Origin: an uncultured Pleomorphomonas sp.
Lineage (GTDB): Bacteria > Pseudomonadota > Alphaproteobacteria > Rhizobiales > Pleomorphomonadaceae
Direction of reading: 5' to 3'
Length of the DNA: 45,131 bases
NCBI GenBank assembly: GCA_937868725.1
Contig: CALMMQ010000018.1
Coordinates: 1-45,131, forward strand
The stretch's first letter is position 1; every line of letters begins with the position of its first letter. This document shows positions 25,539-33,269 of the stretch, piece by piece. The notes beneath the pieces are model-generated. The model made no database searches. It was not told where the DNA came from and saw nothing but the letters and a program-made list of their open reading frames with translations. The position numbers were made by a program, and so were the translations under genes.

Positions 25539-26516
25539 ATGACGGAAGTGGTGAAGAGCGTTGAGCAGGCCGTAGCGGCGGCGGCGGCGCGCGAGGCCGT
25601 GACGGACATCTATTTCGTGGCTTGCGGCGGCTCCAACGCGCTGCTCATGTCCGGTCAGTACGCCGTCGAACGCGAAGCCGAGAAGATCGCCAGCTTCTCC
25701 TTCAGCTCCGCCGAATTCCTGGCCCGCGCGCCCAAGCGCCTCGGCAAGAGCTCGATCGTCATCCTCTGCTCGCACTCGGGCAACACGCCGGAAACGGTGG
25801 CCGCCGCCAAGTACGCCCGCGCCGCCGGCGCGTTGACCATCGCCTTCACCAACCTCGAGGGATCGCCGCTCGACCAGGAGGCCGAGGCGACCATTCTCTA
25901 TCAGTACAATCCGCTGGCGGTGTCGGAAGACCACGCGGCGCCGATGCTGATGCGCCTCGTCTTCGGCATTCTCCATGCCCGCGAGAACAACGCCAAGCTG
26001 GTCAAGGTCGAAGCGGCCCTGGCCGGCATGGGCAAGACCATCGCCGACGTCATCGCCCGCCACGAGGCGTCGATCGCCGCCTGGGCGGAGGCCTCCAAGC
26101 GCGAGCCGCTCATCTACACCATGGGTTCGGGCGCCAACTGGGGTTCGGCCTATTCGTTCGCCATCTGCATCCTGCAGGAAATGCAGTGGGTGCACTCGGC
26201 CGCCATCCACGCGGGCGAGTATTTCCACGGCCCGTTCGAGATCACCGATTTCGACGTGCCGTTCATCATCCTCAAGGGGCTCGGCAACGCCCGCCAGATG
26301 GACGAGCGCGCTCTGGCGTTCGCGCAGAAGTATTCCAAGCGTCTGCTGGTGCTCGACGCCGCCGAGTTCGGCCTTGAGGCCGTGGCCGGTGACGCCGCCG
26401 AATATCTGACGCCGATGCTGTTCACCGCCCTCCTGCGCGCCCACGCCGTCAAGCTCGCCGACAGCCGCGGACATCCGTTGACGGTGCGCCGCTACATGTG
26501 GCGAATGGAATACTGA
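25539..26516 (+). CDS. frlB: SIS-domain deglycase, fructoselysine-6-phosphate deglycase-like
   Basis: A 325-residue protein with two SIS (sugar isomerase) domains, related to FrlB/YurP and glucosamine-6-phosphate isomerases. FrlB splits phosphorylated Amadori products such as fructoselysine-6-phosphate into glucose-6-phosphate and the free amine. Visible are the sugar-phosphate loop VILCSHSGNTPETVAAAKYA (about residues 74-93), a second-half HAGEYFHGPFEITDFD with the catalytic-type Glu/His, and the family ending HPLTVRRYMWRMEY. ATG 25539 follows AAGGAAG. It is paired with an FrlD-like kinase and a divergent GntR regulator, as in frl operons. Fructosyl-amino acid specificity is inferred from family and context; the exact Amadori substrate is unknown. 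Confidence 0.82.
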   Translation: MTEVVKSVEQAVAAAAAREAVTDIYFVACGGSNALLMSGQYAVEREAEKIASFSFSSAEFLARAPKRLGKSSIVILCSHSGNTPETVAAAKYARAAGALTIAFTNLEGSPLDQEAEATILYQYNPLAVSEDHAAPMLMRLVFGILHARENNAKLVKVEAALAGMGKTIADVIARHEASIAAWAEASKREPLIYTMGSGANWGSAYSFAICILQEMQWVHSAAIHAGEYFHGPFEITDFDVPFIILKGLGNARQMDERALAFAQKYSKRLLVLDAAEFGLEAVAGDAAEYLTPMLFTALLRAHAVKLADSRGHPLTVRRYMWRMEY

Positions 26517-26524
26517 TCGCCGGC

Positions 26525-26550
26525 GGACGGGGCGGCAGCCCGCCCCGTCC
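26525..26550. other. Strong hairpin between the deglycase and kinase genes
   Basis: GGACGGGGCGG (26525-26535) pairs perfectly with CCGCCCCGTCC (26540-26550) around CAGC: 11 GC-rich base pairs just eight bases past the frlB-like stop. With the kinase starting at 26601, it could attenuate transcription or stabilise the upstream message. Confidence 0.6.
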
Positions 26551-26600
26551 CGCTCTGTCCGTCTCGGGTCGTGCGCGCCGCCGGCCGAAAGGAACGTTTG

Positions 26601-27446
26601 ATGAGCCTTCCCGCTTCCTCGCCGGCCTTGCTCGGCATCGGCGATAACGTGGTCGACTTCTACAAGGACCGCGGCGAGTTCTTCCCCGGCGGCAACGCAC
26701 TCAACGTGCCGGTGCTGGCCAAGCGCTACGGTCTGGCCCGTGCCGGCTACATCGGCCTCGTCGGCAATGATGCCGAGGGTGCCCACGTCCGGGCGGCCCT
26801 CGAAAGCGAGGGCTTGTGGATCGGCCGGCTGCGCCAGGCCGTCGGCCCCAATGGCAAGGCCGTGGTCGCCCTCGACGCCGACGGCGACCGGGTGTTTCTC
26901 GGCTCCAACAAGGGCGGCATCCAGCGGGCGCTGTCGCTGCGCATGGACGACGAAGACCTCGCCGCCATCCGCGACTTCGGCAACGTCCACACCTCGGTGT
27001 TCAGCTACATCGAGCCGGAGCTGCCGAAGATCCGCGCCCACGCCGCCACGCTGACCTTCGATTTCTCCACCCATCGCGATCCGGCCTACATCGCCGCCGT
27101 CGCTCCCCACATCACCGGCGCCTTCCTGTCGGGATCGGGACTGTCGGACGGCGACATCGACGCCATGATCGCCCACGTCGCCAGCTTCGGTGTCGGTACC
27201 GTCGGCGTGACGCGCGGCAGCGATGGCGCCTTCTGGCTGGCCGATGGCCGGCGTTATCGCCAGGGCATCAAACCGGCCAACGTCGTCGACACCCTCGGGG
27301 CCGGTGATTCCTTCCTGGCCGGCTATCTCACCGGCATACTGACCGGACGATCGGTCGAGGCGGCGCTGGATTTCGCCGCCGGCTGCGCCGCCAGCACCTG
27401 CGGCTACTTCGGCGCCTTCGGCTACCCCCATCCCTCGCACGACTGA
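26601..27446 (+). CDS. frlD: PfkB-family sugar kinase, fructoselysine kinase-like
   Basis: A 281-residue ribokinase/PfkB-type kinase, FrlD-like, expected to phosphorylate an imported fructosyl-amine at C6 before the deglycase acts. The N-terminal pattern LGIGDNVVDFYKDRGEFFPG followed by GNALNVPVLAKRYG parallels E. coli FrlD (IGDN, GGNAVNV). The PfkB signature with the catalytic aspartate is VVDTLGAGDSFLAGYLTG near the C-terminus. ATG 26601 follows AAAGGAA and is chosen over an upstream in-frame start at 26571. It lies 84 bases after the deglycase. Fructoselysine-type substrate is inferred from the pairing; another sugar kinase role is possible. Confidence 0.82.
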   Translation: MSLPASSPALLGIGDNVVDFYKDRGEFFPGGNALNVPVLAKRYGLARAGYIGLVGNDAEGAHVRAALESEGLWIGRLRQAVGPNGKAVVALDADGDRVFLGSNKGGIQRALSLRMDDEDLAAIRDFGNVHTSVFSYIEPELPKIRAHAATLTFDFSTHRDPAYIAAVAPHITGAFLSGSGLSDGDIDAMIAHVASFGVGTVGVTRGSDGAFWLADGRRYRQGIKPANVVDTLGAGDSFLAGYLTGILTGRSVEAALDFAAGCAASTCGYFGAFGYPHPSHD

Positions 27447-27505
27447 GGCCACCCATGCCCGCGACGATGCCGCGTCCGTCCTTGCCAGCCGCCCCCGGGG
27501 CGCGG

Positions 27506-28579
27506 TCAGGTCGCCGCCATCGTCTCGGCGGGCGCGGCCACCGACGTCCGCTCGATGAAGCGGGTCGGCAGCACGCACAGCCGCGGCGGCGGTGCCTCGC
27601 CATTGATGCGGGCGATCAGCAGTTCGGCCACCTTGGCCCCCATGTCATAGACCGGCTGATCGATGACGCTGATCGGCGGCGTCGTTACCGACGTCCACTC
27701 GGCGTCGTAGAAGGCGATCAGCGACAGGTCGTCGGGCACGCGCAGGCCGAGCATCCGCGTCGTCTTGAAGATGTCGTAGGCGACGATGCTGTCGGAGGCG
27801 AAGATGGCGGTCGGCCGCTCGGCCTGGGTCAGCAGCCGCTCGATGGCGGCGCGTTCCCGGCCGATGAGGCAGACGCTGCGTTGCGGATCGGCGATGCCAC
27901 CCGCCCGGCAGGCGGCGAGATAGCCGTCGATGCGCGCCTTGACCGACGACGTGTAGAGCTGGCTTTCGCAGTTGAACACCGGCGGCTCGGCGCTCAGTGC
28001 CGTGACGTAGGCGAGGCGTCGGTGACCGGCGGCGATCAGCCGGCCGGTGGCCTCGAAGGCAGCGTCGCGATCGGTGGTCACCACCGTGTCGACGGCAAGG
28101 CCGGCGATCTCGCGGTCGAACAGCGCCAGCGGCCGGCGCGACCTGACGATGTCGCGGAGGTGGGCGACGTCGCGGTTGTCGGCCGGCGCCACGATCAGGC
28201 CGTCGACTCGCTTGCCGATCAGCACCTTGAGCGCCGCCTTCTCCGCGTCCACCGCTTCGCCGGAATTGGCCAGGATGACGTTGAAGCCGTGACGATGGGC
28301 GACGTCGGAGATCGACCGCACGGCCGTGCCGAAGAAGGCATTCTCGATGTCGCCGACCACCACGCCGATGGTGCCGGACTTGCCGGTGGTCATCGAGCGG
28401 GCCAGTTCGTTGGGCCGGTAGTCGAGGGCGGCGGCCGCCGCCCTGACCAGGGCTTTGACTTCATCGCTGACCACGCCGTAGCCGCCGAGGACGCGCGCGG
28501 CGGTAGCCTTGGATACGGCGGCGCGCCGGGCCACGTCGGCCACGGTAACCGGACGAAGGGGGGCGTTTTTCTTGTCCAT
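27506..28579 (-). CDS. LacI-family regulator divergent from the amino-acid-type ABC importer
   Basis: About 357 residues: a helix-turn-helix TVADVARRAAVSKATAARVL near the N-terminus, hinge, and type-I effector domain (TIGVVVGDIENAFFGTAVRS, IFASDSIVAYDIFK, LSLIAFYDAEWTSVTTPPIS). The recognition helix reads KATAARVL where most LacI proteins have xxTVSRxL, an unusual substitution. ATG 28579 is taken; a GTG four codons earlier (28591) is possible and no strong ribosome-binding site decides. It converges on the FrlD-like gene 59 bases away and diverges from the binding protein at 28938. Palindromes at 28601-28617 and 28636-28651 are candidate operators. Confidence 0.9.
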   Translation of the reverse strand: MDKKNAPLRPVTVADVARRAAVSKATAARVLGGYGVVSDEVKALVRAAAAALDYRPNELARSMTTGKSGTIGVVVGDIENAFFGTAVRSISDVAHRHGFNVILANSGEAVDAEKAALKVLIGKRVDGLIVAPADNRDVAHLRDIVRSRRPLALFDREIAGLAVDTVVTTDRDAAFEATGRLIAAGHRRLAYVTALSAEPPVFNCESQLYTSSVKARIDGYLAACRAGGIADPQRSVCLIGRERAAIERLLTQAERPTAIFASDSIVAYDIFKTTRMLGLRVPDDLSLIAFYDAEWTSVTTPPISVIDQPVYDMGAKVAELLIARINGEAPPPRLCVLPTRFIERTSVAAPAETMAAT

Positions 28580-28600
28580 GAGCGGTAGCACTACATAGCG

Positions 28601-28617
28601 ATTGACGTCACGTCAAT
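28601..28617. promoter_or_regulatory. 17-base palindrome upstream of the LacI gene
   Basis: ATTGACGT-C-ACGTCAAT is a perfect odd palindrome 22 bases upstream of the LacI start. It contains TGACGTCA, the core also found in the frlB-like operator at 25507-25514, so the GntR protein could act at both sites. Confidence 0.5.
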
Positions 28618-28635
28618 GTCGCAATACTGTTCGGA

Positions 28636-28651
28636 TTGAGACCGGTCTCAA
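28636..28651. promoter_or_regulatory. 16-base palindrome of LacI-operator type
   Basis: TTGAGACCGGTCTCAA is a perfect even palindrome with a central CCGG, the common form of LacI-family operators. It lies in the divergent region between the LacI gene and the importer, and the LacI protein encoded at 27506 is the obvious candidate. Confidence 0.6.
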
Positions 28652-28937
28652 CAGCTGATATCGCCGTTAATAACGGTTGATGCACCAATTATAGTCTGAC
28701 GTTTTGGTTGCATGGCGCCAAGACGATAGGTTTGGTGCGCAAAAAATATCGAGAAGTCCCGTTTTGTATTTGGCGGGGCAGTATTTGTCAGAAGTGAAAA
28801 GCGGTTCACTTCGATGCTGGGAGATTTCGTTTGAGGGCTGCCTGTCTGGCGGCCGGACGACGAGGGGTGGCCGTCATTCAACGAAACGACGGTCGAGGCG
28901 ACGACATTCGTCTTGAGATAAAACGGAGAACAGCGAA
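28652..28937. promoter_or_regulatory. Rest of the AT-richer divergent region before the importer genes
   Basis: It contains a 13-base palindrome CCGTTA-A-TAACGG (28664-28676) and a dyad GAAGTGAA/TTCACTTC (28791-28798 with 28805-28812, 6-base spacing). The base composition is clearly more AT-rich than the genes around it. CGGAGAA lies eight bases before the start at 28938. I could not fix a promoter with confidence. Confidence 0.4.
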
Positions 28938-29765
28938 ATGAACATCATGTCAGTCAAAGGATTGGGCCGTCACGTTCGCAACGCCAGCCTGGCGGTGGCG
29001 TTCCTCGGTCTTGGCGTCAGCGCGGCCGCGGCCGGCGACAATCCTTACAACCTCATCGATCCCAGCACGATCAGCGTCGGCACCATGGGCGATTCCAAGC
29101 CCTACGCCTTCGTCGACGCCAACGGTCAGTTCAGCGGCTTCGACCTTGAGTTCTTCCTCAACGTCGTCTCCCGCATGGGCTTCGACAAGGATCACGTCAC
29201 GTTCACCGGCCAGGATTTCTCGGCCCTGATGCCGTCGGTGGCCAACGGCCGCTTCGACGTCGCCGTCGCCGCCATCGGCACCACCGAAGCGCGCAAGAAG
29301 AACGTCGACTTCTCCGACGGCTACCTTGCCGGCTACCTGACGGTCATCACGCCCGACGCCAGCCTGGCCACGCCGGAAGCCCTCAAGGGCAAGCGCCTCG
29401 GCGTCGTCCAGGGCACGCTGCAGGAGATCTACGCCGAGAAGAACTTCAAGACCGCCGACATCGTCAAGTTCCCCGACAACAACTCGGCCATCTCTGGCCT
29501 CAACAACGGCACCATCGACGCTCACTTCCTCGATTACGAGGCGGCCAAGCAGTATGGCGACACCTATCCCAAGCTGAAGCTCGCCATCAATATTCCCTCG
29601 TTCGACGCGCCGGCCGGCTTCGTCGTCCGCAAGGGCAACGACGCCTTCCGCGAGGCGCTCAACAAGAACCTGCACGCCGCCATGGAAGATGGCACCTGGA
29701 AGTCGCTGTACCAGAAGTGGTTCCCCGGCTCGCCGATGCCCGACCAGTATCTGCCCAAGAAGTGA
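28938..29765 (+). CDS. Polar-amino-acid-type periplasmic binding protein
   Basis: A 275-residue family-3 (PAAT) binding protein. Signal peptide to about residue 31 ([17 protein letters not shown]), then [20 protein letters not shown], the family signature [13 protein letters not shown], and [20 protein letters not shown] with the usual Thr-x-x-Arg ligand-binding loop. LSGLNN-like [19 protein letters not shown] is typical of lobe 2. ATG 28938 follows CGGAGAA; the Met at residue 4 is an alternative. It precedes a fused permease-ATPase. Family knowledge says amino acids, opines or Amadori amino acids; the nearby deglycase and kinase favour fructosyl-amino acids. Confidence 0.9.
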   Translation: MNIMSVKGLGRHVRNASLAVAFLGLGVSAAAAGDNPYNLIDPSTISVGTMGDSKPYAFVDANGQFSGFDLEFFLNVVSRMGFDKDHVTFTGQDFSALMPSVANGRFDVAVAAIGTTEARKKNVDFSDGYLAGYLTVITPDASLATPEALKGKRLGVVQGTLQEIYAEKNFKTADIVKFPDNNSAISGLNNGTIDAHFLDYEAAKQYGDTYPKLKLAINIPSFDAPAGFVVRKGNDAFREALNKNLHAAMEDGTWKSLYQKWFPGSPMPDQYLPKK

Positions 29766-29780
29766 GGCCGCGCCCCGCTG

Positions 29781-29799
29781 CCCGGCGATCATCGTCGGG
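29781..29799. other. Hairpin after the PAAT binding-protein gene
   Basis: CCCGGCG (29781-29787) pairs with CGTCGGG (29793-29799), with one G-U pair and a 5-base loop. It starts 15 bases past the binding-protein stop and lies in the 161-base gap before the permease-ATPase gene. Confidence 0.45.
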
Positions 29800-29926
29800 T
29801 GGCGGCTCCGGTTCCGACAGCCAGCCGCGCTCCCCTGTGCGAGATGGCCATCCTTGACCGGAGCGCTGCTCAAGCGCGCCGGTCCTTTTGTATTTCGGTC
29901 AGCGGCCGACCTGGAAAGTCCCCAAG

Positions 29927-31450
29927 ATGGAATGGTTCGAGAACGTTCGTCGCAGCTTCTTCGATTTTGACGCCATGGCGGCCGTGTTGCCCAACATGCT
30001 GTTCATCGGTCTCAAGAACACGCTCATCCTTGCCTTTGCCTCGACGATCCTCGGTATCGTCGTCGGCATCGTCCTGGCCGTGATGGGCATATCGCGCACA
30101 CCGTGGGTCCGTCTGCCGGCGCGCCTCTACACCGACATTTTCCGCGGTCTGCCGGCCATCCTGACCATCCTGATCATCGGTCAGGGCTTTGCCCGCGTCG
30201 GACGTCAGCTGTTCGGGCCGTCGCCCTATCCGCTCGGCATCATCGCCCTCAGCCTGATCGCCGCCGCCTACATCGGCGAGATCTTCCGCTCCGGCATCCA
30301 GAGCGTCGAGCGCGGCCAGATGGAGGCCTGCCGGGCGTTGTCCATGAGCTACGGCCAGGGCATGCGCCTCATCGTCATCCCCCAGGGCATCCGCCGGGTG
30401 CTGCCGGCGCTGGTCAATCAGTTCATCGGCAACGTCAAGGACTCCAGCCTGGTCTATTTTCTCGGCCTGCTGGCCTCCGAGCGCGAGATCTTCCGCGTCG
30501 GACAGGACCAGTCGGTGGTCACCGGCAACCTGTCGCCGCTGCTGCTGGCCGGCATCTTCTATCTCGTCATCACCGTGCCGCTCACCCACCTCGTCAACTA
30601 CGTCGACAACCGGCTGCGCAGCGGCAAACGGCCGACGGCGCTGGTCTCCGGTCTTGAGGAAGTCGGCGAACTACAGGGCGCCAGCCCGGCCGCCAGCGCA
30701 GTGACCGAAAGCCGCCCCGTCTTCCGTGGCGGCAGCCTCAGCGTGCGCGGCCTTGCCATGGCCTACGGCGAACTCGATGTGCTCAAGGGCATCGATCTCG
30801 ACGTCAAGGCCGGCACGGTGACCTGCATCATCGGCCCGTCGGGCTCGGGCAAGTCGACGCTGCTGCGCTGCCTCAACCGCTTGGTCGAACCCAAGGCCGG
30901 CGAGATGGCCATCGACGGCGCCTCGATCCTGTCGATGCGGCCGGAAACGCTGCGCCGCCGCGTCGGCATGGTGTTCCAGCAGTTCAACCTGTTCCCGGAT
31001 CATACGGCGCTCGAGAACGTCATGCTGGCGCTTACCAAGGTCAAGAAGCTGGCGCCGGCCGAGGCGCGGCGCGTCGCCGAGGCCCGCCTTGCCGACGTCG
31101 GGCTCGCCAGCCGCATGGATCACCGGCCATCCAGCCTGTCCGGCGGCCAGCAGCAGCGCGTCGCCATCGCCCGGGCGCTGGCCATGGAACCGGAGATCAT
31201 CCTGTTCGACGAAGTGACCTCGGCCCTCGATCCCGAACTGGTCAAGGGCGTGCTCAACCTGATGTCCGACCTCGGCCGCCGCGGCATGACCATGGTGGTG
31301 GTCACCCACGAGATGGGCTTTGCCCGCAAGGTCGCCGATCAGGTGGTGTTCATGGACGAGGGCCGCATCGTCGAGGTTGGTTCGCCGGACCAGATCTTCG
31401 AGCACTCGCAGAGCCCGCGCCTCAAGCGCTTCCTCAACGAGGTGCTCTGA
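29927..31450 (+). CDS. Fused polar-amino-acid ABC permease and ATPase
   Basis: A 507-residue single chain. Residues 1-230 are a HisM/GlnP-type permease with about five membrane spans and the EAA-type loop MEACRALSMSYGQGMRLIVI then PQGIRRVLPAL (about 132-161). Residues 232-268 are an Ala/Ser/Glu linker. Residues 270-507 are a HisP/GlnQ-type ATPase with Walker A GPSGSGKST (303-311), signature LSGGQQQRVAIARAL, Walker B IILFDEVTSALDPE and VVVTHEMGF. The frame is continuous through the linker, so this is a true fusion and not a misread stop. ATG 29927 is preferred over an in-frame TTG at 29888. A homodimer would supply two of each domain, making a complete importer with the protein at 28938. Confidence 0.92.
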   Translation: MEWFENVRRSFFDFDAMAAVLPNMLFIGLKNTLILAFASTILGIVVGIVLAVMGISRTPWVRLPARLYTDIFRGLPAILTILIIGQGFARVGRQLFGPSPYPLGIIALSLIAAAYIGEIFRSGIQSVERGQMEACRALSMSYGQGMRLIVIPQGIRRVLPALVNQFIGNVKDSSLVYFLGLLASEREIFRVGQDQSVVTGNLSPLLLAGIFYLVITVPLTHLVNYVDNRLRSGKRPTALVSGLEEVGELQGASPAASAVTESRPVFRGGSLSVRGLAMAYGELDVLKGIDLDVKAGTVTCIIGPSGSGKSTLLRCLNRLVEPKAGEMAIDGASILSMRPETLRRRVGMVFQQFNLFPDHTALENVMLALTKVKKLAPAEARRVAEARLADVGLASRMDHRPSSLSGGQQQRVAIARALAMEPEIILFDEVTSALDPELVKGVLNLMSDLGRRGMTMVVVTHEMGFARKVADQVVFMDEGRIVEVGSPDQIFEHSQSPRLKRFLNEVL

Positions 31451-31456
31451 CGGTCC

Positions 31457-31487
31457 GCCGCCGCGCCTGCTCCGGTGGCGCGGCGGC
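31457..31487. terminator. Hairpin terminator candidate after the fused importer gene
   Basis: An 11-bp stem (31457-31467 with 31477-31487, 9-base loop) begins six bases past the importer stop. It is entirely G-C in composition and only a short TTT follows at a distance, so it may need Rho. Confidence 0.55.
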
Positions 31488-31610
31488 CTCGACGCTTTGA
31501 TATTGCTTGCATGCGGCCGCCCTGTCCCGTCATAGTCGCCGCGCCAGTTCGGATCGGCGATCCGCGTCCCGGATGGATCAGGGCGCGGTCGGGCGGAAGA
31601 GGGGAGAGGC

Positions 31611-32642
31611 ATGAAGACGGGGAGAGGGTCCGGTCGTCCGACCGTTGCCGATGTGGCGGCCCAGGCCGGCGTCAGCCCCATCACGGTGTCGCGGACGCTG
31701 CGGACGCCCGACAAGGTCAGCCCGGAGCTGCGCGAGCAGGTCATGGCCGCCGTCGCCGCTCTCGGCTATGCCCCCGATCCCAACGCCCGCGCCCTGGCGT
31801 CGGCCCGCTCCGACGTCATCGGCGTCATCATTCCCTCGCTCACCAACAGCGTCTTCTCCGACGTGCTGACCGGCATGTACGACGCGCTCGCCGATGCGCC
31901 CTACCAGATCCACTTCGCCAACAACCATTTTTCGCCCTTCGAGGAAGAGCGGCTGATCGCCGGCTTCATCCGGCAGAAGCCGGCGGCTCTGATCGTCGCC
32001 GGCTTCGACCAGACCGAGCGGGGGCGGGCGCTGCTGCGCCAGGCCGCCTGTCCGGTGGTGCAGATCATGGAGACGGGCGACGACCCCATCGACATGGTGG
32101 TCGGCTTCTCCCAGCGGGCTGCCGGCGCGGCGGTGACGCAGCACCTGATCGAGGCCGGCTATCGCCGCATCGGCTTCCTCGGGGCGCGCATGGACCCGCG
32201 CACCTTGCGCCGTCTCGACGGTTTCAGGGCAGCGCTAACAGAGGCCGGGCTCTATGATGCCGGCCGTTGCGTCACCACGCCCGCCCCCTCGACCTTCTCG
32301 CTCGGCCGCATGCTGCTGCGCGACCTGCTGACCCGCCGTCCCGACACCGACGCCGTGTTCTGCAACAACGACGACATCGCCATGGGCGCCCTGTTCGAAT
32401 GCCAGCAGGCGGCCATCCCGGTACCGCAGCACATGGGCATCGCCGGGTTCAACGACCTCGAGCTGATGGAAGCGTCCTATCCCTCGGTGACCTCGGTGCG
32501 GACCTTCCGCTACCGCATGGGCTATCTCGCCATCGAGATGGCTCTCAAGGAGCTGGCGGGAATGCCTCCGACCCAGCGCATCGTCGACGTCGGCTTCGAA
32601 CTCAAGGTACGTGATACGACCAATCGCTATCTCACCGGCTGA
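31611..32642 (+). CDS. gntR: GntR-like LacI-family gluconate repressor
   Basis: A 343-residue LacI-family protein closely following E. coli GntR in many places: helix-turn-helix TVADVAAQAGVSPITVSRTL, IGVIIPSLTNSVFSDVLTGM, IDMVVGF, RRIGFLGARMDPRTLRR, and DAVFCNNDDIAMGALFECQQ. GntR represses gluconate uptake and Entner-Doudoroff genes until gluconate binds. ATG 31611 follows GGGGAGAGG. It lies upstream of an importer, lactonase, gluconokinase, edd and eda on the same strand, separated from them by about 630 bases with a probable operator at 33173. The call therefore rests on both sequence and context. Confidence 0.9.
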   Translation: MKTGRGSGRPTVADVAAQAGVSPITVSRTLRTPDKVSPELREQVMAAVAALGYAPDPNARALASARSDVIGVIIPSLTNSVFSDVLTGMYDALADAPYQIHFANNHFSPFEEERLIAGFIRQKPAALIVAGFDQTERGRALLRQAACPVVQIMETGDDPIDMVVGFSQRAAGAAVTQHLIEAGYRRIGFLGARMDPRTLRRLDGFRAALTEAGLYDAGRCVTTPAPSTFSLGRMLLRDLLTRRPDTDAVFCNNDDIAMGALFECQQAAIPVPQHMGIAGFNDLELMEASYPSVTSVRTFRYRMGYLAIEMALKELAGMPPTQRIVDVGFELKVRDTTNRYLTG

Positions 32643-33139
32643 CTTTTGGGTTGCCAGACGCATTTGATAGCGGTATCATTTGCCTCGCGGGATGAGAGGG
32701 AGGTTCTTTGCCCGCGGCTTCGCGCCCGAACCAGTCAGTCGATGACCGTCGTTACCGTGCCGGTCCGCCATCACGGCGTGCCGCATTGTGCCGATATGGT
32801 CATCGATCATCGCCGCTCCGAGGGTGGCGCTTTGTCAAGAACTGGTCGTGGTGGCGTATTCGTGAGTGCCGGTTCGGTCGTTGACGCGATAATCCGCCAT
32901 ATAGTCCAATAGTATATGTCTTTTGAGGCGCTGACATCGGCGTCGGGATCGACGGAACGTTGGATGAGCTTGTGGACTTCTGCCGATGACCGCACGTCAC
33001 AGTCGATGAGCCGGAAGCCGACGTCTCGAAACCTGTTGGTCCGAAGATGGCGACATGCCATCGTCCCCGACCGCCCAGCGGTTCGGTCGCAGCGCTGCCA
33101 TCGGCGGTTGCCTGTCGGACCCGCGCACGCCGTCTCTGG
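32643..33139. other. Long intergenic stretch without a supportable gene
   Basis: About 500 bases, less GC-rich than its surroundings. Short open frames exist on the minus strand (for example 32807-33145), but their translations show no recognised domain, no ribosome-binding site and unusual residue composition. One segment, LIDCDVRSSAEVHKLIQRSV, is less random-looking than the rest and may be a gene relic. I see no RNA gene. Confidence 0.4.
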
Positions 33140-33186
33140 TTCCACTCAAGGGACCAGTCTGTTATGATTGAATGATAGCGCTCCCA
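33140..33186 (+). promoter_or_regulatory. Promoter and LacI-type operator of the gluconate/ED operon
   Basis: A possible -35 TTCCAC (33140-33145), 17-base spacer and -10 TATGAT (33163-33168) are followed by TGATAGCGCTCCCA (33173-33186). That is a pseudo-palindrome with AGCGCT core and outer TG/CA, like LacI-family operators of the TGGGAGCGCTCCCA type. The site would overlap the transcription start, suiting repression by the LacI/GntR protein at 31611. Confidence 0.55.
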
Positions 33187-33269
33187 TTTGGGGTGCTGTC
33201 GCCACATCGCCGCCTGGTGCGGCTGGGCTGCCCGACCGGCGAGGCGGGTGGCGTCATGGGAGGTTTGAT

